From JBQCEE01 sp051960575 (GTDB taxonomy: Bacteria > Actinomycetota > Actinomycetes > Mycobacteriales > Jatrophihabitantaceae): DNA of 17,009 nt. Position numbers and translations under genes: made by a program. Below are positions 7,329-13,041 of this stretch, one piece after another. A model generated the notes under the pieces. It did no database searches and was not told the DNA's origin. It saw only the letters and a program-made list of their open reading frames with translations. Position 1 is the stretch's first letter. Every line of letters begins with the position of its first letter. The DNA is taken from contig NZ_JBQCEE010000293.1 in the NCBI RefSeq assembly GCF_051960575.1, positions 1 to 17,009 of the forward strand, given 5' to 3'.

Positions 7329-7365
7329 GCGCGCTCGCGCGAAGAGCCGGCCCGGCGCGACGCGC
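7329..7365 (-). terminator. Strong GC hairpin downstream of cysM
   Basis: GCGCGCTCGCGC (7329-7340) pairs with GCGCGACGCGC (7355-7365) with one bulged base and a 14-base loop. It lies 51 bases past the cysM stop in the 186-base gap before the oxidoreductase gene (7231-7416), where no gene is seen. It has no T-tract. It could end the cysM transcript. Confidence 0.35.
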
Positions 7366-7416
7366 CCCGAGCGCTGCGAGCGGGCCACGAGCCGCGCCGT
7401 CCAGGGGCCGATCAAG

Positions 7417-8382
7417 TCACGCCCAGAGCTGGCCCTCGAGGCGCTCGGCGGCCTGCTGCAGCGAGCCGGAGTAGGCGCCGGTCGAAAGGTACTTCCAGCC
7501 GCCGTCGCAGACGATGAAGCAGATGTCCGCGGTCGCCGCGTCGTCCTTCGCGATGCGGTCGCCGATGGACAGCGCCGCGTGCAGGATCGCGCCGGTCGAG
7601 ACGCCGGCGAAGATGCCCTCGTGCTCGATGAGCTCGCGCGTCCGGCGCAGGGCGTCGTAGGACGTGACCGAGAAGCGCCGGGTGAGCACGCTGTCGTCGT
7701 ACAGCTCGGGCACGAAGCCCTCGTCGATGTTGCGAAGCCCGTAGACCAGCTCGCCGTACCGGGGCTCGGCGGCGATGATCTGGACGTCCGGCACCTTCTC
7801 GCGCAGGTAGCGGCCGGTGCCCATGAGCGTGCCCGTCGTGCCGAGGCCTGCGACGAAGTGCGTGATCGTCGGCAGGTCGCGCAGGATCTCGGGGCCGGTG
7901 CCCTCGTAGTGCGCCTGCGCGTTGGCGGGGTTGCCGTACTGGTACAGCATCACCCAGTCGGGGTTCTGCGCGGCGAGCTCCTTGGCCGTCGCGACGGCCT
8001 GGTTCGACCCGCCCGCCGCGGGGCTGAAGATGATGCGCGCGCCGAACATCTCGAGCAGCTGCCGCCGCTCGACCGAGGTGTTCTCGGGCATCACGCACAC
8101 GATCCCGTAGCCGCGCAGCTTCGCGACCATCGCCAGCGAGATGCCGGTGTTGCCGGACGTCGGCTCGAGGATCGTGCAGCCGGGCGTGAGCCGGCCGTCG
8201 TCCTCGGCGGCGCGGATCATCGCCAGCGCGGCGCGGTCCTTGATCGACCCGGTCGGGTTGCGGTCCTCGAGCTTGGCCCACAGCCGCACCGGGTTCGGCC
8301 CCTCCCACCGCGGCGAGAGATGCGGCAGGCCGACGAGCGGGGTGTCCCCCAGCGCGTCGACGAGGCTCTCGTAGCGGGTCAT
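7417..8382 (-). CDS. cysM: CysO-dependent cysteine synthase (O-phosphoserine sulfhydrylase)
   Basis: This 321-residue PLP enzyme uses the thiocarboxylated CysO protein as sulfur donor and O-phosphoserine as acceptor. The PLP lysine is K48 in NPTGSIKDR, with the PTSGNTG loop at 74-80 and the GLGTTGTLMGTGRYL phosphate loop at 179-193. Compared from memory with M. tuberculosis CysM (Rv1336), the Arg that selects O-phosphoserine (R220 there) aligns with R217 in YGLRNIDEGFVPELYD, with the same three-residue offset as the lysine. The C-terminus GQLWA is also the Rv1336-type tail that enters the active site. This separates it from O-acetylserine enzymes. ATG at 8382; the gene starts eight bases after the cysO stop, so it is probably translated by coupling. 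Confidence 0.95.
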   Translation of the reverse strand: MTRYESLVDALGDTPLVGLPHLSPRWEGPNPVRLWAKLEDRNPTGSIKDRAALAMIRAAEDDGRLTPGCTILEPTSGNTGISLAMVAKLRGYGIVCVMPENTSVERRQLLEMFGARIIFSPAAGGSNQAVATAKELAAQNPDWVMLYQYGNPANAQAHYEGTGPEILRDLPTITHFVAGLGTTGTLMGTGRYLREKVPDVQIIAAEPRYGELVYGLRNIDEGFVPELYDDSVLTRRFSVTSYDALRRTRELIEHEGIFAGVSTGAILHAALSIGDRIAKDDAATADICFIVCDGGWKYLSTGAYSGSLQQAAERLEGQLWA

Positions 8383-8390
8383 GGAAGGGC

Positions 8391-8666
8391 TCAGCCGCCC
8401 GCGACGGCCGGGAGGATCGTGACGCTGTCGCCGTCGGTCAGCTTCGTGTCGAGCGAGCCGGTGAAGCGGACGTCCTCGTCGTTGACGTAGACGTTCACGA
8501 ACCGGTGCAGCGCGCCGTCCTCGGTGATGAGGCGGCCCTTGAGCCCGGCGTGGTTCGCGTCGAGGTCGTCGATGAGCGCGCTCAGGGTGTCACCCTTCGC
8601 CTCGACGGACTTCGCGCCACCGGTGTAGGTGCGCAGGATGGTCGGGATCTTGACCTCGATGGCCAT
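8391..8666 (-). CDS. cysO: Sulfur-carrier protein for cysteine synthesis (MoaD/ThiS-like)
   Basis: This 91-residue beta-grasp protein ends in AVAGG. In the M. tuberculosis pathway the C-terminal Gly-Gly is activated by a MoeZ-type enzyme and converted to a thiocarboxylate, which CysM then uses. The family core is seen in VEVKIPTILRTYTGG-like start, LSALIDDLDANHAGLKGRL, FVNVYVNDEDVRF and LTDGDSVTILPAVAGG. The ATG at 8666 has a strong ribosome site (GAGGAG about ten bases upstream). The gap of 108 bases between mec and cysO holds no gene and no obvious promoter. No MoeZ-like activating enzyme is in the window. Confidence 0.95.
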   Translation of the reverse strand: MAIEVKIPTILRTYTGGAKSVEAKGDTLSALIDDLDANHAGLKGRLITEDGALHRFVNVYVNDEDVRFTGSLDTKLTDGDSVTILPAVAGG

Positions 8667-8774
8667 GGATTGCTGCTCCTCGATCAGGACGGCGTGCTCG
8701 CACGGGATTCAGTTCGGCAACACCGGGAACGGCCTCCATCGTCCCACGCGGCGACGAGACCCCTCCCACACACC

Positions 8775-9179
8775 TCAGACGAGCTCGACCGGCTCCTCGG
8801 TGACGGCCCCGTCGACGATCCGGAACGACCGGAACTCGACGGTGTCGGGCTCGCGCGTGGACACGAGCACGTAGTGGGCGTTCGGTTCGGACGCGTAGGA
8901 GATGTCGGTGCGTGAGGGGTAGGCCTCCGTCGCGGTGTGCGAGTGGTAGATGACCACCGGCTCCTCGTCGTTGGCGTCCAGCTCCCTGTACAGCCGCAGC
9001 AGGTCCGCCGAGTCGAACTCGTAGAACGTCGGCGAGCGGGCCGCGTTGAGCATCGGGATGAACCGCTCGGGCCGGTCGCTGCCCTCGGGGCCGGCGACGA
9101 TGCCGCACGCCTCGTCCGGGTGGTCGCGGCGGGCGTGGGCGACGATCTCGTCGTGGAGGGCCCGCGGGATGCTCAGCAC
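8775..9179 (-). CDS. mec: JAMM-type metalloprotease releasing cysteine from CysO (Mec)
   Basis: This 134-residue zinc protease of the JAB1/MPN/Mov34 type cleaves the CysO-cysteine adduct made by CysM and regenerates CysO. The JAMM motif is complete: E23 in HPDEACGIV, H79 and H81 in IYHSHT, then S89-D92 in PSRTD. It sits upstream of cysO and cysM as in M. tuberculosis (Rv1334-Rv1335-Rv1336). The start is a GTG at 9179, which gives the family's usual N-terminus; TAGATT lies eight bases upstream (9188-9193, minus strand), so a nearly leaderless internal transcript is possible. The Rv1333-type peptidase gene found just before mec in M. tuberculosis is absent. Confidence 0.93.
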   Translation of the reverse strand: MLSIPRALHDEIVAHARRDHPDEACGIVAGPEGSDRPERFIPMLNAARSPTFYEFDSADLLRLYRELDANDEEPVVIYHSHTATEAYPSRTDISYASEPNAHYVLVSTREPDTVEFRSFRIVDGAVTEEPVELV

Positions 9180-9201
9180 GGCGTCCGAATCTACCGAAGG
9201 G

Positions 9202-9660
9202 CTACATGAGTGCTCGGACGAGCGCGTCCTGGACGCCGGTGAGCCACACGTAGGCGGCCTGCGGGAACTGGGTCGGGTCGTCGGGGTCGACGTGGTGGTC
9301 CCAGTCGTCGGTGACGCCGATGCGGGTGCCGAGGGCGAGCCGCAGGTCGTTCAGCACACGCAGCCAGCGGTCGCCGGCGTCGTCGGCCAGCTCGACCACG
9401 TCCGAGCCGGTGGTGAGTTCGGCCTCGCACAGCTCGATCCGCTCGACCCGCTCGTCGCGCAGCCCCGTCTCGGTCAGTTCGCGGAACTCGTCGGCCGGCC
9501 CGTCCTCGGCGTAGGCGGCCGGGTAGAGCCGCTGCCGCACGGGGTCGTCGGCGTCGTCGGAGGCCACCATGACCCGCAGCTCCTCGAGCAGCGAGAGCAG
9601 GATCGGCGCCTCCCCCGCGTCCAGGCGCAGTTTGAGGCCCCCACGCTTGACGACCTTCAC
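9202..9660 (-). CDS. DUF2017 family protein, Rv1332-like
   Basis: This 152-residue soluble protein of unknown function starts VKVVKRGGLKLRLDAGEAPILLSLLEEL. The central part is LYPAAYAEDGPADEFRELTETGLRDERVERIELCEAEL, typical of DUF2017, a family nearly always found next to clpS in Actinobacteria. Its GTG start (9660-9658) overlaps the TGA of clpS as GTGA, so the two are translationally coupled and probably act together. The C-terminal part contains WDHHVDPDD and a Trp-rich YVWLTGVQDALVRALM helix. A role as a ClpS partner is inference from the overlap and conservation only. Confidence 0.88.
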   Translation of the reverse strand: MKVVKRGGLKLRLDAGEAPILLSLLEELRVMVASDDADDPVRQRLYPAAYAEDGPADEFRELTETGLRDERVERIELCEAELTTGSDVVELADDAGDRWLRVLNDLRLALGTRIGVTDDWDHHVDPDDPTQFPQAAYVWLTGVQDALVRALM

Positions 9661-9959
9661 TGCTGCTGCAGGGTGGCCCAGAGGCCGTAGCCGTGCAGGA
9701 CGTTCACGTCGAGTTCCATCCGCTCGCGGGTGCCGGTCGAGACGGTGGCGCGGCCCTTGTGGTGCACGTCCAGCATCAGCTGTTCGGCCTTCGCCTTCGG
9801 ATAGCCGAAGACCGTCATGAAGACGTGCGTGACGTAGGACATCAGGTTGATCGGGTCGTTCCACACGATGGTGACCCAGGGGCGGTCGGGGTCGGTGCTC
9901 GACTCGACCTCGTCCCGCTCCTCGACCTCAGGGAGAGCGGTGCCGGCCATGCCGACCAT
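9657..9959 (-). CDS. clpS: ATP-dependent Clp protease adaptor ClpS
   Basis: This protein of about 100 residues delivers N-end-rule substrates to the Clp unfoldase. The family core is clear: WVTIVWNDPINLMSYVTHVF, where the N-D-P is the substrate-pocket start, then FGYPKAKAEQLMLDVHHKGRATVSTGTRERMELDVNVLHGYGLWATLQQQ. It matches Rv1331 and, as in M. tuberculosis, is divergent from pncB. Two ATGs are possible, 9959 and 9950. I prefer 9959 because a GATCGT hexamer lies exactly six bases upstream, which fits the leaderless pattern in this window; neither ATG has a Shine-Dalgarno. The open frame reaches 9998 but would then overlap the pncB start. The stop overlaps the DUF2017 gene. Confidence 0.92.
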   Translation of the reverse strand: MVGMAGTALPEVEERDEVESSTDPDRPWVTIVWNDPINLMSYVTHVFMTVFGYPKAKAEQLMLDVHHKGRATVSTGTRERMELDVNVLHGYGLWATLQQQ

Positions 9960-9964
9960 CGTGA

Positions 9965-9971
9965 CACGATC
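9965..9971. promoter_or_regulatory. Overlapping divergent -10 hexamers of clpS and pncB (candidate bidirectional leaderless promoter)
   Basis: CACGAT (9965-9970, plus) is six bases before the pncB GTG at 9977. GATCGT (9971-9966, minus) is six bases before the clpS ATG at 9959. The two hexamers share five positions, and the start codons' first bases are 18 bases apart. Both have A at position 2 and T at position 6 of the TANNNT element but lack the leading T. There is no room for untranslated leaders on either side. Confidence 0.4.
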
Positions 9972-9976
9972 GGGCG

Positions 9977-11263
9977 GTGACCTCCCCGTCCGTCTCATCG
10001 ACCGCGCTGCTCACCGACCGCTACGAGCTGACCATGCTCGGCTCGGCCCTGCGCGACGGCACGGCCTCGCGGCGCTGCACCTTCGAGGTCTTCGCGCGGC
10101 GCCTGCCCGACGGCCGCCGGTACGGCGTGGTGGCCGGCACCGGCCGGCTGCTCGAGGCGATCGTCGGCTTCCGGTTCGACGGCGCGATCATCGACTTCCT
10201 GCGGTCGAACGACGTGATCGACGGGCCGACGGCCGAGTACCTCGCGGGCTACCGGTTCAGCGGTGACGTCGACGGCTACGCCGAGGGCGAGCTGTACTTC
10301 CCGCACTCGCCGATCCTCACCGTGACGGGCACCTTCGCCGAGGCGGTCGTGCTCGAGACGCTCATCCTGTCGGTGCTCAACCACGACAGCGCGATCGCCG
10401 CCGCGGCCGCCCGCATGGTCACCGCGGCGGCGGGACGGCCGATCATCGAGATGGGATCGCGGCGCACGCACGAGCAGGCGGCCGTGGCGTCGGCCCGGGC
10501 GGCGTACCTGGCCGGGTTCGCGTCCACGTCGAACCTCGAGGCGGCGCGCGCCTACGGGGTGCCGACCGCGGGCACGGCCGCGCACGCGTTCACGCTGCTG
10601 CACGACGACGAGCGCTCGGCGTTCGCCGCGCAGGTGGCCGCGCTGGGGCCCGGCACGACGCTGCTCGTCGACACCTACGACATCACCCGCGGCATCGAAC
10701 TGGCCGTCGAGGTCGCCGGTCCGTCGTTGGGCGCGGTGCGGATCGACTCGGGCGATCTGGGCGTGCTCGCCAAGCAGGCGCGGGCCCAGCTCGACGGGCT
10801 GGGCGCGCTCGGCACCAAGATCGTCGTCAGCGGCGACCTGGACGAGTTCGCCATCGCCGCGCTCGGCGCCGCGCCGGTCGACGCGTACGGCGCCGGCACC
10901 GCGGTCGTGGTCGGGTCGGGCGCGCCGACGGCGGGGCTGGTCTACAAGCTGGTCGACGTCGACGGGCGTCCGGTCGCGAAGCGCTCGGAGGACAAGGCGA
11001 GCACCGGCGGACGCAAGGTGGCCCTGCGCACCCACAAGCCCACCGGCACCGCGCTCGCCGAGATCGTGGCCGTCGGCTCGGCGCCGGAACCGGCCGATGC
11101 TTCGCGCCCGCTGCAGATCGCGCTCATGCGCGGCGGTGAGCCGGTCGACGGGCTACCCACGCTCGAGCAGTCGCGCCGCCACCTGCGCGAGGCCACCGTG
11201 ACCCTGCCCTGGGACGGCCTGAAGCTCAGCAAGGGCGACCCCGCCATCCCCACGTTGCGCTGA
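9977..11263 (+). CDS. pncB: Nicotinate phosphoribosyltransferase
   Basis: This 428-residue cytoplasmic enzyme makes nicotinate mononucleotide from nicotinate and PRPP in the Preiss-Handler salvage route. Family motifs are in order: LLTDRYELTML (11-21), FEVFARRLPDGRRYGV (36-51), EMGSRRTHEQAA (158-169), GFASTSNLEAARAYGVPTAGTAAHAF (180-205, with the conserved His 203), LLVDTYDITRGI (229-240), IDSGDLG and VVSGDLDE, and the phosphate-binding GAGTAVVVGSGAPTAGLVYKLV. The product is of the PncB1 (Rv1330c) type by neighbourhood. GTG at 9977 is the only start that keeps the TDRYELTML motif, and it has no Shine-Dalgarno. pncA follows 252 bases downstream on the same strand. Confidence 0.95.
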   Translation: MTSPSVSSTALLTDRYELTMLGSALRDGTASRRCTFEVFARRLPDGRRYGVVAGTGRLLEAIVGFRFDGAIIDFLRSNDVIDGPTAEYLAGYRFSGDVDGYAEGELYFPHSPILTVTGTFAEAVVLETLILSVLNHDSAIAAAAARMVTAAAGRPIIEMGSRRTHEQAAVASARAAYLAGFASTSNLEAARAYGVPTAGTAAHAFTLLHDDERSAFAAQVAALGPGTTLLVDTYDITRGIELAVEVAGPSLGAVRIDSGDLGVLAKQARAQLDGLGALGTKIVVSGDLDEFAIAALGAAPVDAYGAGTAVVVGSGAPTAGLVYKLVDVDGRPVAKRSEDKASTGGRKVALRTHKPTGTALAEIVAVGSAPEPADASRPLQIALMRGGEPVDGLPTLEQSRRHLREATVTLPWDGLKLSKGDPAIPTLR

Positions 11264-11300
11264 CCCCGCGTCGCCCCGCTGCACCAGGTTCGACCGCCGC

Positions 11301-11416
11301 CCTGCCCCGCAGCCCCGGCAATTCCGGGCGCCTTGCCCCGCAGCTCCGGCAAGACCGGGCGCCTTGTCCCGCAGCGCCGGGTCTGCAGGGCCGATGTCCC
11401 CGGTGCTGCGGGACAA
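11301..11416. repeat. Intergenic repeat element: three direct ~31-bp units plus one inverted copy
   Basis: Units begin at 11301, 11331 and 11362. Each contains (C)TTG(C/T)CCCGCAGC or a one-base variant, followed by a CCGG-rich part; the first two units end in CCGGGCG. The second unit itself folds as CTTGCC (11332-11337) with GGCAAG (11348-11353). A fourth, inverted copy GCTGCGGGACAA lies at 11405-11416. It occupies the middle of the 252-base gap between pncB and pncA (11264-11515), in which I see no gene. Confidence 0.7.
11364..11416 (+). terminator. 18-bp hairpin after pncB, possible terminator
   Basis: TTGTCCCGCAGCGCCGGG (11364-11381) pairs with CCCGGTGCTGCGGGACAA (11399-11416) over all 18 positions, one being a G-U pair in the plus-strand RNA, with a 17-base loop. 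The G-U (rather than A-C on the other strand) means the plus-strand RNA folds better, consistent with a structure in the pncB transcript. No T-tract follows. Confidence 0.4.
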
Positions 11417-11503
11417 ACCGGCACCCGGGAGGGGCGCCGGCCGCGGTCGAGGGGCGGCTCACAGGGCGGGTCGCGTCCGGCAAAGGGGCAAAGCGGGCAT
11501 GTG

Positions 11504-11509
11504 TAGCGT
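11504..11509 (+). promoter_or_regulatory. Candidate leaderless -10 hexamer of pncA
   Basis: TAGCGT is a full TANNNT match, followed by CAGGTC (six bases) and the ATG at 11516. No Shine-Dalgarno precedes the ATG and no clear -35 box is seen at 17-18 bases. It implies that pncA has its own promoter and is not simply read through from pncB. Confidence 0.45.
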
Positions 11510-11515
11510 CAGGTC

Positions 11516-12085
11516 ATGGCCAAGGCAGTGATCGTGGTGGACGTCCAGAACGACTTCTGCGAGGGCGGATCGCTCGCCGTCGCCGGCGGCGAGCAGGTCG
11601 CGCGCGACATCAGCGTGCGCCTCGGACTCGAGGACTACGACCACGCCGTCGCCACGCGCGACCACCACATCGACCCGGGCACGCACTTCAGCGACGAGCC
11701 CGACTACGTCAGAACCTGGCCGCGGCACTGCGTCGTCGGCACCGAGGGTGTGGCGCTGCACCCGAAGCTCGAGACCGAGCACATCGAGGCGGTGTTCGAC
11801 AAGGGCGAGTACGACGCCGCGTACTCGGGGTTCGAGGGCTGCTTCGACGGCGAGCACCTCGCCGACTGGCTGCGCCGCCACGACGTCGACACCGTCGAGG
11901 TGGTCGGCATCGCGACCGATCACTGCGTGCGCGCCACCGCCCTGGACGCCGCCGCGGCGGGCTTCGCCACCACGGTGCGCCTCGACCTGACCGCGGGCGT
12001 CGCCCGGGCCACGACCGACGCCGCGCTCGAGCAGCTGCGGCAGGCGGGCGTGCGCCTCGAGGGCGAGCCGGTCGTCCGTTCCTAG
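11516..12085 (+). CDS. pncA: Nicotinamidase/pyrazinamidase
   Basis: This 189-residue isochorismatase-fold enzyme hydrolyses nicotinamide to nicotinate and ammonia. The catalytic triad is D9 (VVDVQNDFCEGGSL), K96 (VFDKGEYD) and C137 (GIATDHCVRATALDA). The metal site D49, H51, H57 and H71 (ATRDHHIDPGTHF and WPRHC) falls at the same residue numbers as in M. tuberculosis PncA, as far as I recall that sequence. By family knowledge an enzyme with this site should also activate pyrazinamide. ATG at 11516 starts the conserved first strand. It feeds pncB, encoded just upstream. In M. tuberculosis pncA lies elsewhere in the chromosome, so the pairing here differs. Confidence 0.95.
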   Translation: MAKAVIVVDVQNDFCEGGSLAVAGGEQVARDISVRLGLEDYDHAVATRDHHIDPGTHFSDEPDYVRTWPRHCVVGTEGVALHPKLETEHIEAVFDKGEYDAAYSGFEGCFDGEHLADWLRRHDVDTVEVVGIATDHCVRATALDAAAAGFATTVRLDLTAGVARATTDAALEQLRQAGVRLEGEPVVRS

Positions 12086-12117
12086 ATCGTCACTTCCGGG
12101 CCCGCAGCCGGACGGGC

Positions 12118-12123
12118 TAGGTT
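12118..12123 (+). promoter_or_regulatory. Candidate leaderless -10 hexamer of the YGQQP-repeat membrane protein gene
   Basis: TAGGTT is a full TANNNT match, followed by CTGGCC (six bases) and the ATG at 12130. There is no Shine-Dalgarno. TTCCGG at 12094-12099 would be the -35 position at an 18-base spacer but is a poor match. Confidence 0.45.
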
Positions 12124-12129
12124 CTGGCC

Positions 12130-13038
12130 ATGAGCGAACCAACCGATCCGGCCGAGCGCGACGCCGACCGCACCACCGTGTTCCGGCCCGGTGAGTTCGA
12201 CTTCAACTCCACCCCGCCGTTCGGCGGGCAGGGCGCGACGAACGCCCAGCCCCCGGGCGGCTACGGCCAGCCGCCGCAGGAGCAGCCGGCCTACGGCCAG
12301 CAGCCCCAGTACGGCCAGCAGCCGGCATACGGCCAGCAACCGCAGTCCGGACAGCAGCCCGGCGGATACGACCAGCAACCGGCGTACGGGCAGCAGCCCC
12401 AGGGTCAACCGGGCTACGGGCAGCAGGGCGGGTACGGACAGCAGCCGGCGTACGCCCAGCAGCCCGGCGCCTACGGCGAACAGCCCGGCTACGGCCAGCC
12501 CCCCGCCTACGGCCAGCAGCCCGGCTACGGCCAGCAGCCGGCGTACGGCGGCTACGGCCAGCCGTCCGGCGCCCGACCGGGCGCGGCAGGTCGCAGCCTC
12601 GGCATCGTCGCCCTCGTCCTCACCGTCCTCGGCGCGGCGGCCGTCGTGGTCGGGTTCACCGCGCTGAACTGGTTCACGGGCAGCGACCGCAGCCACTTCA
12701 GCGACATCGGCAAGGTGACGAAGGCACTGGGCGACCAGGCGAACTCGTTCTCCGACGCCTACTTCCACTGGCTCGGCTGGGTGCTGCTGGCGGTCGCCGC
12801 CGTCGTCGCCGTCGTGGCCGCCCTGCCGTCCGGCTTCGCCGCCGCGGCGCGCACCCTCGGGGTGCTCATCGGCCTGGCCGCGGCCGGGGCGACGGTCTGG
12901 GCGCTCAAGTTCGAGGGCACCGGCGGGCCGGCCTTCTCGGAGTACATCAAGCACGCCCGCGCCGGGTTCTACGTCGCCGGTGGCGGCTTCCTGCTCATCG
13001 CGATCGGAGCGGCCGTCGGGCCACGCAGGGCCCGCTGA
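12130..13038 (+). CDS. Membrane protein with long Tyr/Gly/Gln/Pro-rich N-terminal tail and four transmembrane helices
   Basis: This 302-residue protein has three parts. Residues 1-40 are acidic to neutral (MSEPTDPAERDADRTTVFRPG...). Residues 41-144 are low complexity, built from many imperfect YGQQP, GYGQQP and AYGQQP units with almost no charge. Residues 157-297 hold four predicted transmembrane helices (about 157-178, 213-232, 240-258 and 278-297), with a longer loop containing FTGSDRSHFSDIGKVTKAL between the first two. The overall plan recalls actinobacterial DUF5336 / 34-kDa antigen proteins (Rv0954), which also join a Pro-rich tail to a four-helix region; that link is by layout only. The tail is expected to be cytoplasmic and disordered. 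It ends three bases before the convergent serB stop. Confidence 0.85.
   Translation: MSEPTDPAERDADRTTVFRPGEFDFNSTPPFGGQGATNAQPPGGYGQPPQEQPAYGQQPQYGQQPAYGQQPQSGQQPGGYDQQPAYGQQPQGQPGYGQQGGYGQQPAYAQQPGAYGEQPGYGQPPAYGQQPGYGQQPAYGGYGQPSGARPGAAGRSLGIVALVLTVLGAAAVVVGFTALNWFTGSDRSHFSDIGKVTKALGDQANSFSDAYFHWLGWVLLAVAAVVAVVAALPSGFAAAARTLGVLIGLAAAGATVWALKFEGTGGPAFSEYIKHARAGFYVAGGGFLLIAIGAAVGPRRAR
12250..12561 (+). repeat. Low-complexity coding repeat (YGQQP-type units)
   Basis: The DNA encoding residues 41-144 is a degenerate tandem array around tacggccagcagccg (15 bases, Y-G-Q-Q-P). Units are interrupted by GGY, QPQ and PGAYGE variants. Such arrays change length by slippage. Confidence 0.75.
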
Positions 13039-13041
13039 CGC

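Noticed and set aside
7354..7366. GGCGCG-A-CGCGCC palindrome in the cysM-oxidoreductase gap
   Set aside because: A one-base loop cannot form a hairpin of that length; the longer stem at 7329-7365 explains the bases better.
11301..11391. CRISPR-like array in the pncB-pncA gap
   Set aside because: The units are contiguous, imperfect and have no unique spacers, and no cas gene is nearby. It is a short tandem/inverted repeat.
11153..11483. Small minus-strand frames over the pncB end and the intergenic repeat
   Set aside because: They arise from the repeated GC-rich units and the antisense of pncB, and there is no ribosome site or recognisable domain.
12100..12117. GCCCG-N8-CGGGC hairpin just before the YGQQP gene
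   Set aside because: The 5-bp arms are expected often in DNA this GC-rich, and the stem sits where the promoter spacer should be.
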